A DNA stretch of 5,209 nt from Vermiphilus sp. (GTDB taxonomy: Bacteria; Ratteibacteria; UBA8468; B48-G9; JAFGKM01). A program made the position numbers and the translations under genes. The stretch is from positions 1 to 5,209 of the forward strand of contig DYKC01000074.1 in the NCBI GenBank assembly GCA_020722825.1, read 5' to 3'. How positions within the stretch are numbered: position 1 is the first letter of the stretch; each line of letters opens with the position of its first letter. Of the stretch, positions 4,251-5,209 are shown piece by piece. Below the pieces are notes generated by a model that was given only the letters and a program-made list of their open reading frames with translations, ran no database searches and was not told the origin of the DNA.

Positions 4251-5209
4251 ATGAGAAGAAAAACACGGAAGATAAAGGTCGGCAATACATTTATTGGAGG
4301 AGATGCTCCTGTCTCAGTTCAGGGGATGACAAAGGTTCGCACCTCGGAAATAAAAAGTCTGTTAAAAGAAACAAGAAGGATGATTAAAGAAGGTGCTGAA
4401 CTTATCAGGGTTGCCATTCTTGACGAGGAGGACGTACCAGCATTAAAGAAGATTAAAGAGAAAATCAGCATACCCATTATTGCAGACATACACTACAGTT
4501 ATAAACTTGCCCTTCTCGCGATGGAGAAGGGTGCGGATAAGATAAGGATTAATCCAGGTAACACCTCCCTGTTGGGTATAAAAGAGATAGTAAGTGCCGC
4601 CAGAGACCGCAGTATTCCCATCCGTATCGGGATTAACTCGGGTTCCGTTAAGAGGGGGAAAACACTTGTAAATAGCATGGTGGATTCTGCCAAAGAAAGT
4701 GTCAGTCTTTTTCAGTCTCTAAACTTTCACGAAATAGTTATCTCTCTTAAAACGCCCTTTGTGCAGGAGACCATTGATTGTTACAGAAGGGTATCTGAAC
4801 TTTTTGATTACCCCCTGCATCTTGGTATAACTGAGGCAGGCAGGGGGCCAATAGCCGAAAGCAAGTCTATTTTAGGTATAGGGATGCTTCTTTATGAGGG
4901 CATTGGTGACACCATCAGAGTTTCCCTGACTGAACCTTCCTGGAAGGAGATAAAAACAGGCAGGGCTATTTTGCAGTCTTTAAACCTGAGGCGGTTTGAA
5001 CCTGAGATTATTTCCTGTCCCACCTGCGGCAGGGTACAGGTTAACCTGGATGATATCTTGAGAGATGTGGAGAGAGAGATTAAACGACTTAACAGGCGCT
5101 ACCCTGAAGCGAAAAACCTGAAGATAGCGGTTATGGGCTGTTCTGTTAATGGGCCGGGTGAGGCTAAACAGGCGGATATAGGTATAGCAGGCGGGGATAA
5201 AAAGTTTGC
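4251..5209 (+). CDS. ispG: HMBPP synthase (4-hydroxy-3-methylbut-2-enyl diphosphate synthase), 3'-truncated
   Basis: It reductively opens the MEcPP ring to give HMBPP, the penultimate MEP-pathway step, using a [4Fe-4S] cluster in the cytosol. The first 319 codons are present and the frame is open to the window edge. The N-terminal TIM-barrel shows VSVQGMTKVRT (21-31, where VQSMT is commoner), ADIHYSYKLAL (78-88), IRINPGN (98-104), IRIGINSGSV (124-133), LGITEAG (191-197) and GDTIRVSLT (219-227). The cluster domain shows CPTCGR (Cys256, Cys259) and MGCSVNGPGE (Cys297, Glu304), all four expected cluster ligands. Roughly 30-60 residues appear to be missing beyond the edge. ATG 4251 gives the family's usual N-terminus, although the Shine-Dalgarno sequence is weak (a GGGGG run at 4243-4247, too close). 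It is 177 nt after rseP, so it may have its own promoter or an altered leader. Confidence 0.96.
   Translation, partial: MRRKTRKIKVGNTFIGGDAPVSVQGMTKVRTSEIKSLLKETRRMIKEGAELIRVAILDEEDVPALKKIKEKISIPIIADIHYSYKLALLAMEKGADKIRINPGNTSLLGIKEIVSAARDRSIPIRIGINSGSVKRGKTLVNSMVDSAKESVSLFQSLNFHEIVISLKTPFVQETIDCYRRVSELFDYPLHLGITEAGRGPIAESKSILGIGMLLYEGIGDTIRVSLTEPSWKEIKTGRAILQSLNLRRFEPEIISCPTCGRVQVNLDDILRDVEREIKRLNRRYPEAKNLKIAVMGCSVNGPGEAKQADIGIAGGDKKF

Overview
This is a bacterial chromosome segment, all real genes on the + strand. It carries the conserved isoprenoid/envelope cluster uppS (undecaprenyl diphosphate synthase), dxr (DXP reductoisomerase), rseP (site-2 intramembrane protease) and the first 319 codons of ispG (HMBPP synthase), which runs off the right edge. 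The MEP pathway enzymes show that the host is a bacterium making isoprenoids by the non-mevalonate route. The moderate GC, the dispersed GC-rich palindrome and the relic of a PD-(D/E)XK-tailed AAA ATPase would suit an uncultured or environmental lineage, but the window alone does not fix the phylum.

Layout. Positions 1-1050 are AT-rich and decayed: a possible transposase C-terminal scrap (61-195), an imperfect 34-bp tandem duplication (309-376), then pieces of an AAA-type ATPase in different frames. These are an N-terminal piece (358-507), a Walker A piece (527-706), and an open C-terminal nuclease-like piece (640-1050). The ATPase core between Walker A and the C-terminal domain is missing. 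uppS starts 4 nt after this relic, so the translation genes that often precede uppS (frr, pyrH) are not here.

uppS and dxr are separated by 20 nt, and a GC-rich palindrome covers the last codons of uppS. That junction is where cdsA sits in the common order uppS-cdsA-dxr-rseP-ispG, and cdsA is absent here. dxr and rseP are 2 nt apart, with the rseP Shine-Dalgarno sequence inside dxr. rseP and ispG are separated by 177 nt with no gene, rich in nested inverted repeats and including a palindrome that fits the Gram-positive-type LexA box.

Function. Dxr performs the first committed MEP step and IspG the penultimate one. UppS uses the resulting C5 units to build the undecaprenyl carrier for peptidoglycan and other surface polymers. 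RseP is a membrane protease that commonly travels with these genes. I see no clear new defence or mobile system. The most unusual points are the repeat at the uppS/dxr joint where cdsA is missing, the structured rseP-ispG spacer, and the gutted ATPase against the operon's 5' end.
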